From positions 62,001-126,000 of the forward strand of contig NZ_CADEAK010000002.1 in assembly GCF_902825225.1 (NCBI RefSeq): a stretch of 64,000 bases of DNA, in the 5' to 3' direction. Shown here one piece after another: positions 27,611 through 36,395 of the stretch. The stretch comes from Bartonella vinsonii subsp. berkhoffii ATCC 51672 (GTDB lineage Bacteria > Pseudomonadota > Alphaproteobacteria > Rhizobiales > Rhizobiaceae). A program made the translations under genes and the position numbers. Below the pieces are notes generated by a model. It saw only the letters and a program-made list of their open reading frames with translations. It made no database searches and was not told the DNA's origin. Within the stretch, counting starts at the first letter, position 1; each line of letters starts with the position of its first letter.

Positions 27611-28295
27611 CGGCACATGCATTCTTAAATCAGCCGGCCATATCCCAATGACATCCCAGTGACATCATTGTAAAAGAATCCGAGCGCAAAGAACAACAAC
27701 AAACAAAAGCCGCAAAATAAAAAATATGTTCTTCGAGAAACAAAGGACTCGTATTCCCCATAAACAGCTTTTTTCACATCGCATTTTCTCCATGAATGGA
27801 TAAAAATCCATGAGATACCACCATCTCTTTATGCATACAGAAACAGCACTATCATTCTCTTATACAAACAACACATTGATTTATAATAATAATTTACTGT
27901 TCTGCCTATTGAATAAGCCCCCCGAATATTTTAAGATTTCTCTCATCTCAAATCCTCTCATATTGAATCAATTAAAATCACTTACTTGCACGTCACAAGC
28001 AGAGCTAGTGTGTGGGTAAAAAACTGCACAAGAAAGGAGTAAAAATGCCTGTTATGAATCGTCTTAAATGCCAAGGGCTGTGGCAACATTTCAGAGCTAG
28101 CAAATAAAATGATGGAACCGGCTTGCACGCGTCATAAGCATAAAGATAGTGGTGTTCAGTGGCTTTATCGTTATACCTACAAGCAATCTTACAACTGCTT
28201 TTGCATGGAAACAATTATTGAGAGATAAGCGAACATATTTCTCAAACTGTTTTCCTTCATACCTCAAGCTTTCTTGTGACAAAAAACTTCAACTC
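27611..28295. other. Spacer between zapA and unit 4
   Basis: About 685 bases of AT-rich text with only short frames. A stretch around 28045-28230 has slightly more coding-like codon use but no family signal. No repeats shared with other parts of the window were noticed. Confidence 0.4.
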
Positions 28296-28647
28296 TGATC
28301 AGAAATTAACTGTAAAATTGCTTTCTGTTTGACAGTATTCAAAACTCTAAAGCTTTTTAAAAGCAGATATTCTTCTTCGCTCGAGATGATTTCATCATGA
28401 TGGTATGGGGGTGGTTGTTTTTTTAAGATCTCAGCATAAAAAAGGAAAGTGGTACATTGAGAATATCGGCAATTTCTTTCAAGCGCCCAGCGCTTATACG
28501 ATTTAATCCTGTTTCATATTTTTGAATTTGTTGCGCGCTTACCTTCAAGTGGTTCCCTAATTCTTTCTGAAACATTTTCAACATTCTTCGCTTAAAGCGA
28601 ATTTTTTTGCCTATAAAAATATCGTGAAAAAGATTTTTGGCTTGCAT
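28296..28647 (-). pseudogene. XRE-family regulator (Trp-like), unit 4, frameshifted
   Basis: From the ATG at 28647 the helix-turn-helix domain is read normally (KELGNHLKVSAQQIQKYETG). The T tract (28435-28440 as A on the plus strand) has six instead of seven T, so the frame ends as LSFFMLRS at 28423 after 74 residues. The C-terminal coding text continues in the other frame to about 28296 and is otherwise undamaged (counterpart of EYLLLKSFRVLN). The leader and promoter are intact, so a truncated DNA-binding protein is probably made. Confidence 0.85.
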
Positions 28648-28861
28648 TTCATGCCCCTCACCGGTTGCGAGCGCCCTCGCGTTGGTATTCCGGGAGTCTA
28701 AAATACTGAACTCGATCAGCCTTTTGCTTTTAGTGCTTAAAGCACCTGGACATAGCAAAATCTCCCGGAATGCCGGGATACCCGCACAGTGGGACAAATT
28801 TATATATCGAGTTTTCGGGTTTTAGCTCCCTATTGGTCGTTGCGTATACGACCAAAATCAC
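28648..28861 (-). ncRNA. Brt-like structured leader RNA, unit 4
   Basis: This is the best-formed leader. The first hairpin is TTGGTCGT/ACGACCAA (8 pairs, 7-base loop). A perfect hairpin TCCCGG-CATT-CCGGGA (28778-28763) is followed by GATTTTGC, like an intrinsic terminator. The same ATTCCGGGAG can alternatively pair over 10 bases with CTCCCGGAAT further downstream. GCGAG-GGCG-CTCGC lies just before the ribosome site. Confidence 0.75.
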
Positions 28862-28868
28862 CTTTTTA

Positions 28869-28927
28869 GTCATAAAGGAATTTCAGAAAATTCACAATAA
28901 AAATGAAAAAGTTTCTGTAACTTACAG
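28869..28927 (-). promoter_or_regulatory. Conserved palindrome and promoter of leader unit 4
   Basis: The minus strand shows the palindrome CTGTAAGTTACAG (28927-28915), -35 TTGTGA (28897-28892), a 17-base spacer and -10 TATGAC (28874-28869), as in units 1 and 2. Confidence 0.6.
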
Positions 28928-28974
28928 TTTTTTTGTAAAACACAGCGTTTTTGAGTAAAAGGCACAGCTTTTTC

Positions 28975-29027
28975 AAGATAAAGACCAGATGCGGATTGAG
29001 CAGATAATATTACAGCATTATTCTCTC
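28975..29027 (-). pseudogene. Short decayed internal fragment of pyk
   Basis: The plus-strand text AGATAAAGACCAGATGCGGA through TTACAGCATTATTCTC aligns with pyk at 29942-29994 (the VMLSAESASGRYPE region) at roughly three of four bases. It lies about 50 bases upstream of the unit 4 palindrome. Confidence 0.65.
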
Positions 29028-29126
29028 ATCACATTGCTCTCAGTCTAAGCTGTTAAAGCACATCCAACAATGCTTTGCTGAAATAAAGTTTCACCCCAGA
29101 AATACTCTTACCAGAAAGGAACAAAA

Positions 29127-29455
29127 CAAGAAGAAAGCATTACGTACAAATATTCAAATGCCTTTTGTCCCTGCTTTCAGAGACCGCGGTAATCCGCAAC
29201 AAGTTCGTAGCACCAAACGTACCAAGAGGAACCCCTGCTGTCACAAGGAACCGGTCCCCTCCTTGGCAAAAACCTTCTTGAAAAGCAATGGCTGCCGTAC
29301 GATCAACCATATCCTCCAAATCTCGTGCATCTTCTGTCACCACACAAATAGTAGCCCCCAAACCAAAGCCAAGCGCCGCGCTATATCCACGAGAAGGGAT
29401 ACAGATACAATCTTTCCAGAAAACAACAAAACAAGAAGAAAGCACTACGCACAAA
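29127..29455 (-). pseudogene. Duplicated 3' fragment of pyk
   Basis: About 240 bases (29157-29400) are close to identical to the last 80 codons of pyk (VTEDARDLEDMVDRTAAIAF and RFLVTAGVPLGT are still readable). The flanks also repeat: AAAACAAGAAGAAAGCATTA at 29127 and its near copy at 29427. It is thus a direct tandem repeat of about 300 bases directly downstream of the intact gene, with a few indels. Confidence 0.88.
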
Positions 29456-29458
29456 CAT

Positions 29459-30895
29459 TCAAATGCCTTTTGTCCCATCTTGAGAGAGAGCAGCAATTCG
29501 CAACAAGTTCGTAGCACCAGGCGTACCAAGAGGAACCCCTGCTGTTACAAGGAATCGATCCCCTCTTTGGCAAAAACCTTCTTGAAAAGCAATGGCTGCC
29601 GCACGATCAACCATATCCTCCAAATCTCGTGCATCTTCTGTCACCACACAATGCAGCCCCCAAACCAAAGCCAAGCGCCGCGCTGTTTCCACGATAGGGG
29701 ATAAAGCAATAATGGGTCTATTGGGACGCTCCCGTGATGCACGCACACCCGTTGTGCCTGAAGCCGTATAAGCAACAATCACTGCCAATTGAAGTGTTTC
29801 AGCAATTTGTCGTGCGGCAAGAGAAATCGCATCTGTTCCCGTTAATTGTGGTGCAGGATGCTGTACCTCCACCATAGCAGCGTAAGTGCGATCTTGTTCG
29901 ATTTGCCGCGCAATTCGGTCCATCATAAGCACTGATTCTTCAGGATAACGGCCAGAAGCCGATTCAGCAGACAACATCACAGCATCACTTCCCGCATAAA
30001 CCGCTGTAGCAACATCAGACACTTCTGCGCGCGTTGGAACAGGCGATGTGATCATTGATTCGAGCATTTGTGTTGCCACCACAACAGGTTTTCCTGCTAA
30101 ACGACACGCTTTAATCAACTCCATCTGCAGAGCAGGTACCCTTTCTAAGGGCATTTCCACACCGAGATCTCCTCGTGCAATCATAATACCATCAGCAATA
30201 TCAATAATTTTTTCTATGTGCTCTAAGGCTTGAGGTTTTTCGATTTTCGCCATCAAAGACACTTTGTTTTTTGTCAACCGGCGCACCGCCATAATATCTT
30301 CTGGACGCTGGATAAATGACAGTGCCACCCAATCAACAGGTTGTTGCAAAAGAGCCTGAAGATCAACTTTATCCTTCGATGTCATAGAACCAAACGGCAA
30401 AATCGTATCGGGAAAACTAACCCCCTTTCGGTCAGAAATATGGGTTCCAGCAGCCACACGACACTGAATAAAATTCGGATCACACACTTCAGCACGCAAT
30501 TCCAGCCTTCCATCATCAATCAACAACCGTTCCCCAGGTTTAACAGCTGTAAAAACTTCCTCATGGGGGAAAAAAACACGTTGTGCATCACCAAGAACAT
30601 CACGATGATCTAAGGTAAAGCTCTGCCCCACACGCAAATCCTCCTGCCCCTTAGCAAAACAGCCAAGACGCAATTTGGGTCCTTGGAGATCTACTAAAAT
30701 ACCAATGGGGCGACGAACAATTTTCTCAACTTCTCGTATACGCTTAACCAAATCAGCCATTGTTTCACGGTCCGTATGGCTCATATTAAGACGAAAAACA
30801 TCCGCCCCCGCCACAAAAAGCTTTTCAATCATCGAAGAAGAAAAAGAAGAAGGACCAAGAGTCGCAATAATTTTTACTTTACGTGCGCGCTTCAC
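29459..30895 (-). CDS. pyk: Pyruvate kinase
   Basis: This 478-residue enzyme converts phosphoenolpyruvate and ADP to pyruvate and ATP. It begins KIIATLGPSSFSSSMIEKLF with FRLNMSHTDRETM, has the active-site segment LMAKIEKPQALEHIEKI, the metal-binding IMIARGDLGVEMPLE, and ATQMLESMITSPVPTRAEVS. The start is GTG at 30895, overlapping the stop of the preceding DUF1036 gene by four bases (GTGA), which implies coupling. Confidence 0.95.
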   Translation of the reverse strand: MKRARKVKIIATLGPSSFSSSMIEKLFVAGADVFRLNMSHTDRETMADLVKRIREVEKIVRRPIGILVDLQGPKLRLGCFAKGQEDLRVGQSFTLDHRDVLGDAQRVFFPHEEVFTAVKPGERLLIDDGRLELRAEVCDPNFIQCRVAAGTHISDRKGVSFPDTILPFGSMTSKDKVDLQALLQQPVDWVALSFIQRPEDIMAVRRLTKNKVSLMAKIEKPQALEHIEKIIDIADGIMIARGDLGVEMPLERVPALQMELIKACRLAGKPVVVATQMLESMITSPVPTRAEVSDVATAVYAGSDAVMLSAESASGRYPEESVLMMDRIARQIEQDRTYAAMVEVQHPAPQLTGTDAISLAARQIAETLQLAVIVAYTASGTTGVRASRERPNRPIIALSPIVETARRLALVWGLHCVVTEDARDLEDMVDRAAAIAFQEGFCQRGDRFLVTAGVPLGTPGATNLLRIAALSQDGTKGI

Positions 30896-31455
30896 GGTGA
30901 AGAATCTCCTGAAAAAGAGGGAGAATTAACAGCCGAATCATTAAACAAAGACTCTTCGGTCAACTGCACCATCCAACTGGTTTGATTGCCCGTATCAATT
31001 TCCTTAAACGCAGCCTTTTGATAACCTCGAGGAAAACAATCATGAACCCCTTGAATGGTAAATTGACTATCTTGCACACACATGGTGATAGAGCCCGCCC
31101 AACTGCCTTTTTTCTGCGCTCCCTCCGCATAAAAATAATAAAAACGCGAAGCAAGAGGCCCCTCGATTAAGGTTTTACACTCTGTCACCGGAATCGTCCA
31201 CCATCCTTCGCTCACCCAGCCGGAAAGCGTACGATAACCAAGCGCAACACCAACAGACTGTTGTGTCGTATTACAAACCCTAAAGTCAGCTCTCGCAAAA
31301 ACAACCAACGGAAACAACAGCAGAATACTTAAAAGAAAAACCTTCAGTCCTTTTCCTCTCAATCTCTTACCCCTCAGTCCTTTGCAAATCACCCCTTGCT
31401 GTTTTTGAGAAACCACAAAACCACTCATATAACATAAGCCTTTAAGACAAAACAT
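30892..31455 (-). CDS. DUF1036 family exported protein
   Basis: This 187-residue protein has a membrane/signal segment (LKVFLLSILLLFPLVVFA) followed by a conserved domain: RVCNTTQQSVGVALGYRT, GWVSEGWWTIPVTECKTLIE and SRFYYFYAEGAQ, with FTIQGVHDCFPRGYQKAAF. This matches the DUF1036 family, often found next to pyk in Rhizobiales. The N-terminus is long (about 35 residues before the signal), so the true start may be internal. The function is unknown. Confidence 0.82.
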   Translation of the reverse strand: MFCLKGLCYMSGFVVSQKQQGVICKGLRGKRLRGKGLKVFLLSILLLFPLVVFARADFRVCNTTQQSVGVALGYRTLSGWVSEGWWTIPVTECKTLIEGPLASRFYYFYAEGAQKKGSWAGSITMCVQDSQFTIQGVHDCFPRGYQKAAFKEIDTGNQTSWMVQLTEESLFNDSAVNSPSFSGDSSP

Positions 31456-31685
31456 ACATTCCTTTTTTTCTCTTTTTCAAGAACCTTTCAAGTGTGTAGA
31501 GATATATTTTTATTTTTTCTGCTTCTTATAGCCTTTTTATTAAAACCCCTATTTTAAATTTTACAAAATATTTAAAGTCAATTTGTAAAAAAAGCGTACA
31601 GCTTGAGTCACTTTTTGTTTTTCAAGCTTTCCCAACCAAATTTATCGTCGAAAAACAGCTTAAATAAAGTATGGAGAAAAATGCA

Positions 31686-31946
31686 ATGAATAATACAGTG
31701 ACTGATCAAACACATGCTATATCTGTAAACCAATTACGTGCTTTTATCGAACGTATTGAACGGCTAGAAGAAGAGAAAAAAACCATTTCTGATGATATTA
31801 AAGATGTCTATACCGAACTTAAGGGCTCTGGTTTTGATAGCAAAGCTGTTCGAAGCATTATCAGATTACGCAAAAAAGAAGAACATGAACGCATGGAAGA
31901 AGAAGCCGTTATCCAGCTTTATAAAAATGCGCTTGGTATGAGTTAA
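31686..31946 (+). CDS. gapR: GapR/DUF2312 nucleoid-associated protein
   Basis: This 86-residue protein matches the GapR family: [20 protein letters not shown] followed by [20 protein letters not shown] and [13 protein letters not shown]. GapR clamps over-twisted, AT-rich DNA and is important for replication and division in alphaproteobacteria. The start at 31686 has GGAG at a good distance and aligns with the family; an in-frame ATG at 31671 would put that site inside the gene. Confidence 0.93.
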   Translation: MNNTVTDQTHAISVNQLRAFIERIERLEEEKKTISDDIKDVYTELKGSGFDSKAVRSIIRLRKKEEHERMEEEAVIQLYKNALGMS

Positions 31947-32496
31947 TGCCCTTCAAGCACACGAGACATTTTTTCAAAATAAAGAGAGGATGCAAAAAAT
32001 AAACAATTCCTGTGTATTTCTGCCAGAAATCCTAGCAATTGATGCAATACGTCTTGTGATGAAAATATCTGCAAAACATTCTCGAATATGAGAACATTGC
32101 ACAATTTAGCAATGAATCTCTTGAAAAGACAGAGAGGATCAAAAGCATAAAATCAAGGATATAAAAAACCGTACAATGTCTCTTACACCCAGAAATGTTC
32201 TCATATTTCAATCAATTATTGAGAGTAAGCAATTACTGAAAGATGAGATGAAGGAAACAAATGGGTGTAAAGACATTTACTATGCGGTATTTGTACAAAT
32301 CAAAATGCTAAATACACTACCAACACAGCATTCCCAATTCATTTGCATTGGCAACGGTCTCATGCTCTCATTCCTATAACTCTCTAATGAACAAATACAT
32401 CAAGCATAAAGAAAGCCTATAGTAGAAAGAAGATCATTGACACACATAGAATGAACCTCTTCATTAAAAAATCAAACAAGATATATAGAGGGAACT
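31947..32496. other. Spacer before the rimJ pseudogene
   Basis: About 550 bases without a convincing gene. A 67-codon frame at 32176-32379 has no family features and no ribosome site. Confidence 0.4.
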
Positions 32497-32940
32497 ATGG
32501 CAATCAAAACGAAACGAACAATTTCCACATTGATCAGTGGTAAAGATGCTGAAGAACTGTCTTCCTATAGCCTGCGCAATGCGGATTTTCTCCGTCCTTT
32601 AGAACCAGTAAAATTTGATGACTATAACACCTTAGTAGCGTGAAAAACGCGAGCAAATGCATTCGCTTGTGAAAGCAGATAAGATCAAGCCTACCGATAC
32701 GCCGTACAACTGAAAAATGAGAGCACAATCATCTCCGCCGTTCATTTTACAAATATCGTTCGTGGTGTTTTTCAAGCTTATCATCTTGTTTTTTCTCTGG
32801 ATGAAAAACAACAAAGCAAAGGCTTAATGTTCGAGATTTGATCTACTCTGATACCCCATATCTTTCATGTGACTCACCTACATAGAGTGATGGCAAATAG
32901 AGGAACCATATTCTCACTTCACGAATAAATGATTCGTATG
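32497..32940 (+). pseudogene. rimJ: RimJ-type ribosomal-protein acetyltransferase, decayed
   Basis: The start MAIKTKRTISTLISGKDAEE, then SYSLRNADFLRPLEPVKFDD, matches the N-terminus of RimJ/RimL GNAT acetyltransferases. A stop near 32643 breaks the frame. Later pieces in shifted frames are clear: FTNIVRGVFQAYHLVFSLDE, then HIFHVTHLHRVMAN, the acetyl-CoA-binding part. The C-terminal third is missing. Normal function would be N-terminal acetylation of ribosomal proteins. Confidence 0.78.
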
Positions 32941-33229
32941 AACCTTCCAAGAAACCAAAATAAAGCATACGAAGGCATTTTTTACCGGATATTAAAATGT
33001 AATACCCTAATTTTATGGAAACTCAAAAAATTCACTGTCTTCGCACATTCAGTATTGTTCACTGCCCACACGTAAAAATTCAAACTCCAAATATTCTTCT
33101 CACCTTTACGCACATATTTTCTTCTCCCACATACGCTCATCCTATAAAGAATGATGCAAAAAACAAATAGAATATGAAAGTGAAAGAAAAACACACATCC
33201 AAATCTATAAAAATCTTATTGAGAAGAAT
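32941..33229. other. Spacer downstream of uup
   Basis: About 290 bases with no gene or repeat that I can support. Confidence 0.35.
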
Positions 33230-33243
33230 AACGCTATAGCGTT
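33230..33243 (-). terminator. Possible weak terminator of uup
   Basis: The palindrome AACGCTATAGCGTT immediately follows the uup stop codon. The following T content is low (ATTCTTCTC), so termination is uncertain. Confidence 0.3.
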
Positions 33244-35103
33244 TTATGATTTCACACACTCTATATCTTCGCGCAACAATTCAAGTTCCAGCCATTCTTC
33301 TTCTTTTTGTGCGCAAGCATTTTTCTTCTCTTCTAGCGCTGCTGATAAACGCTCGAAGCGCTCTTTATCATTGCAATAGAGTGCTGGATCAGAGAGCTCT
33401 TGTTCAATTTTTTTGATTTCATCTTGCAAAACAGCGATTTGTTCCGGTAATTTTTCCAGTGCATAAACCTGCTTATAAGACAATTTGCGCGGTGTTGCTT
33501 TCTCCCGCCCCCCAAAACCCTGATTTGTTGACGAAACCTGTTTTTCCTGCCCCCGCGCACGAAGATTTGACAACACTTTACGCTGTAATTCTTTATCTTT
33601 GCGTTGCACCAGTACAGCTTGCTTGTTTTGTGCGATCATATCACTATAACCGCCAGCGTATAAAACCCAATGACCATCCCCTTGAGGCGCCAACATATGC
33701 GTTACAGTTCGATCTAAAAAATCCCTGTCATGGCTCACCAACAACACTGTTCCAGCAAAATCGGCGATAAATTCTTGCAACAAATCTAATGTTTCAATAT
33801 CCAAATCATTGGTTGGTTCATCAAGAATCAAAAAGTTTGCTGGACGTGAAAAAAGGCGCGCAAGCATGAGGCGCGCTCTTTCTCCCCCTGAAAATTCTTT
33901 GAGCGGTGTGCGTGCTTGTTCGGGTAAAAACAAAAAATCTTTCATATAAGAAACAACATGGCGTTCTTGCCCATTGATCAAAAGAGTATCGCCCCTCCCA
34001 CCGGTCAGATACTGCGCTAATGTTTCTTCTTCATTTAAAATACGCTGTTGATCAAGCAGTGCCATGGAAAGGTTATATCCATGCTTCACGGTTCCACCAT
34101 CGACCGCTTCCTTACCGATCAGAGTGGAAAGCAATGTTGTCTTTCCAATCCCATTGGGACCAACCAAACCGATTCGGTCTCCACGCTGAATACGCAAAGA
34201 GAAATCTTTCACCAGAGTACGATCACCATAAGATTTTGAAATACACTTTGCTTCGAGCACCAATTGACCAGAATGATGGCTTTTAACCGCTGTGAAAAGT
34301 GCACTTCCCGGTTGCCCTTTATAGGTTTGGTGAGTCTGTCTCAGTTCTTTTAACTCTCCCAAACGGCGCATATTCCGTTTACGCCGTGCCGTTATCCCAT
34401 AGCGCAACCATTGTTCCTCACGCACAATTTGGCGCTCCAATTTATGTTGCTCTAGCGCTTCTTCTTCAAGCATCTTATCACGCCAATTTTCAAACTGCGA
34501 AAAACGCATTTCCAATCTTTTTGTCACACCGCGATCAAGCCAGAGCGTTGAACGTGTGACATTTTCTAAAAAGCGCCTGTCATGGGAAATCACCACAACA
34601 GCTGAACGCAAAGCACCTAAAGCGGCTTCAAGCCATTCAATAGTAGGTAAATCAAGATGATTGGTTGGTTCATCTAAGAGAAGAATTTCTGGTTTGGCAG
34701 CAAGAGCGCGTAACAAAGAAACGCGCCGCTTTTCTCCACCAGAAAGCGTTGCTAATTTTTCGGTTCCTGAAAAACCAAGATTTGTGCGGAGGGTATTTAC
34801 CCACTGTACATCAGGAGTATTGCCCAAACCAGCTTCTAGAAAAGCGTGAACATTTTCAAAGCCTGAACAATCAGGATTTTGCGAGACATAACATACAGTC
34901 ACTCGAGGGTGGCGAAAAATTTCGCCACCATTGGGCTCTCTTATTCCCGCGGCAATTTTTAATAGCGTTGATTTCCCACAGCCATTACGGCCCACCAGCG
35001 CGATACGCGCCCCTTGCTCAACCGATAAACAAGCTTGGTTGAGCAAGGGAGTTGTTCCAAAGGTTAGGAAAATGCGGTCAAGCCGCAGCAGCGGCACCAC
35101 CAT
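33244..35103 (-). CDS. uup: ABC-F ATPase, Uup type
   Basis: This 619-residue soluble protein has two ABC ATPase domains and no membrane helices. The first has GRNGCGKST, LSGGEKRRVSLLRAL and LLLDEPTNHLD; the second has GPNGIGKTT, FSGGERARLMLARLF and LILDEPTNDLD. A linker and a C-terminal coiled coil (from about residue 545) fit Uup. ABC-F proteins act on the ribosome; Uup binds DNA or ribosomes. The start at 35103 is chosen because it shares its A with the stop of the upstream gene (TAATG). Confidence 0.92.
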   Translation of the reverse strand: MVVPLLRLDRIFLTFGTTPLLNQACLSVEQGARIALVGRNGCGKSTLLKIAAGIREPNGGEIFRHPRVTVCYVSQNPDCSGFENVHAFLEAGLGNTPDVQWVNTLRTNLGFSGTEKLATLSGGEKRRVSLLRALAAKPEILLLDEPTNHLDLPTIEWLEAALGALRSAVVVISHDRRFLENVTRSTLWLDRGVTKRLEMRFSQFENWRDKMLEEEALEQHKLERQIVREEQWLRYGITARRKRNMRRLGELKELRQTHQTYKGQPGSALFTAVKSHHSGQLVLEAKCISKSYGDRTLVKDFSLRIQRGDRIGLVGPNGIGKTTLLSTLIGKEAVDGGTVKHGYNLSMALLDQQRILNEEETLAQYLTGGRGDTLLINGQERHVVSYMKDFLFLPEQARTPLKEFSGGERARLMLARLFSRPANFLILDEPTNDLDIETLDLLQEFIADFAGTVLLVSHDRDFLDRTVTHMLAPQGDGHWVLYAGGYSDMIAQNKQAVLVQRKDKELQRKVLSNLRARGQEKQVSSTNQGFGGREKATPRKLSYKQVYALEKLPEQIAVLQDEIKKIEQELSDPALYCNDKERFERLSAALEEKKNACAQKEEEWLELELLREDIECVKS

Positions 35104-35522
35104 TAACGCCCATAACGATGACGACAAGGCGCCTTATACATCACACCTTTTCCATCATGATAAACGCACAAACGTGGTGAATGTGCTTTATGGGGTGTGC
35201 GGGCTCTTTGAGGACAAGGTGCTTGATAAACTTGTCCTCTATAATCACGATATGCGCACAATGTTGACTGATAAGCAGCCATCTGTCTTTGCTGTTTTCT
35301 CTGATTAGCAGCAACCCCTGTTACTGTTCCTGCAAGTGCACCAAATGCTGCACCTGTCAAAGCTGCTTCAGGTGTGCTTCCAGCAATTGCTGTTCCTGCC
35401 AAAGCGCCTATTGCTGCTCCCCCGACACCATAACGCGCGACTCTTTCATCAGTTGTCGTACATGCCACTGTACTTAAACCAATGGCTGAAACAACTGCTA
35501 CTTTTAAAATTGATTTCAACAT
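35103..35522 (-). CDS. Glycine-zipper outer-membrane lipoprotein
   Basis: This 139-residue protein starts MLKSILKVAVVSAIGLSTVA and has a probable lipobox ending in Cys21 (STVAC). A glycine-zipper segment follows (VGGAAIGALAGTAIAGSTPE, ALTGAAFGALAGTVTGVAAN). The C-terminal half has two cysteine-containing repeats, CAYRDYRGQVYQAPC and CVYHDGKGVMYKAPC. The start at 35522 follows AGAAGGAAAGG. It is translationally coupled to uup. The function is unknown. Confidence 0.8.
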   Translation of the reverse strand: MLKSILKVAVVSAIGLSTVACTTTDERVARYGVGGAAIGALAGTAIAGSTPEAALTGAAFGALAGTVTGVAANQRKQQRQMAAYQSTLCAYRDYRGQVYQAPCPQRARTPHKAHSPRLCVYHDGKGVMYKAPCRHRYGR

Positions 35523-35624
35523 ATGAAAACCTTTCCTTCTCAAGATCAATACATAAACATATTTTATGCCAGCACTTCCTCACTATACCCCCCTCTGCCT
35601 TAATTTAAATATACTGGAAGAGCT

Positions 35625-36260
35625 TCATGGAATAGGTACAGACGCCAACAATATAGCTTTTCCAGAACCTAAATGGCAAGAAAAGGTTCCACAAGTACGA
35701 TTAGAAAGTGTTAAAGATGACCCAAAAGACACATTCTTACCACAAAGTGGCCATTTCACCCCTGTGAGCGTTAATTCTCGTAAGTCAGAAAAACCGATAA
35801 TACTAAACAAGCAGCCTTCAGGCAAATCACCTGAAAAAGGCTTTGGCAAAAGCGGCCACCCTTCTTCAAGACCACTGGTTAATAATACTGAAATGCCTTT
35901 TTCTTCCATCATCACAGCTTGTGTCATATGCGAAAGGCTATGATCACTTCTTTCCCCTCCCAAAGCCCCACATAAAATAAGCTTTTTGGCACCATTTTGC
36001 AGAGCTCTCTCACATGCCAAAGCACAATCCGTCATATCTTTATCAGAGGAAAAAACCTCACAGGGAACATGACGATATTTGTCTCTTAAAGCCTGATCAG
36101 AGGAATCGAAATCCCCCAACCACAACTCAGGCATCACATTCAGCGCTGCGGCATGACGCATTCCACCATCAGCAGCAATCACGCGACTGTTGCCAATTTG
36201 ATGAAACAAACGATCCGTGACACAAAGATCTCCATTTAACAATATTGTAAATGTTGTCAT
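35625..36260 (-). CDS. thiN: Thiamine pyrophosphokinase
   Basis: This 211-residue enzyme makes thiamine diphosphate from thiamine and ATP. The N-terminal catalytic part shows VIAADGGMRHAAALNVMPEL, WLGDFDSSD and FSSDKDMTDCALACERAL, with GGERSDHSLSHM following. The B1-binding C-terminal half is more diverged. The cofactor serves transketolase, also encoded in this window. It stands alone between the lipoprotein gene and the M48 locus. Confidence 0.9.
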   Translation of the reverse strand: MTTFTILLNGDLCVTDRLFHQIGNSRVIAADGGMRHAAALNVMPELWLGDFDSSDQALRDKYRHVPCEVFSSDKDMTDCALACERALQNGAKKLILCGALGGERSDHSLSHMTQAVMMEEKGISVLLTSGLEEGWPLLPKPFSGDLPEGCLFSIIGFSDLRELTLTGVKWPLCGKNVSFGSSLTLSNRTCGTFSCHLGSGKAILLASVPIP

Positions 36261-36395
36261 GCCATACTCTGCCTTTCGTACTATTTCCCTTTATTATAAA
36301 AATAGCCGTTTTTTATAGATAATAACCGTGATATAGGCAAAAGAGTCCTTTTCAAAAGCTTCTCTATTGTAAAATAACACATACTAAAGACACCA

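Noticed and set aside
27611-27830. 6S RNA downstream of zapA
   Set aside because: I looked because of the usual gene order, but no long rod-like pairing with the expected central bubble could be traced by eye.
29140-29529. Open frame covering the pyk 3' duplication
   Set aside because: It reads through part of the duplicated pyk end and its flank; it is a by-product of the duplication and not a gene.
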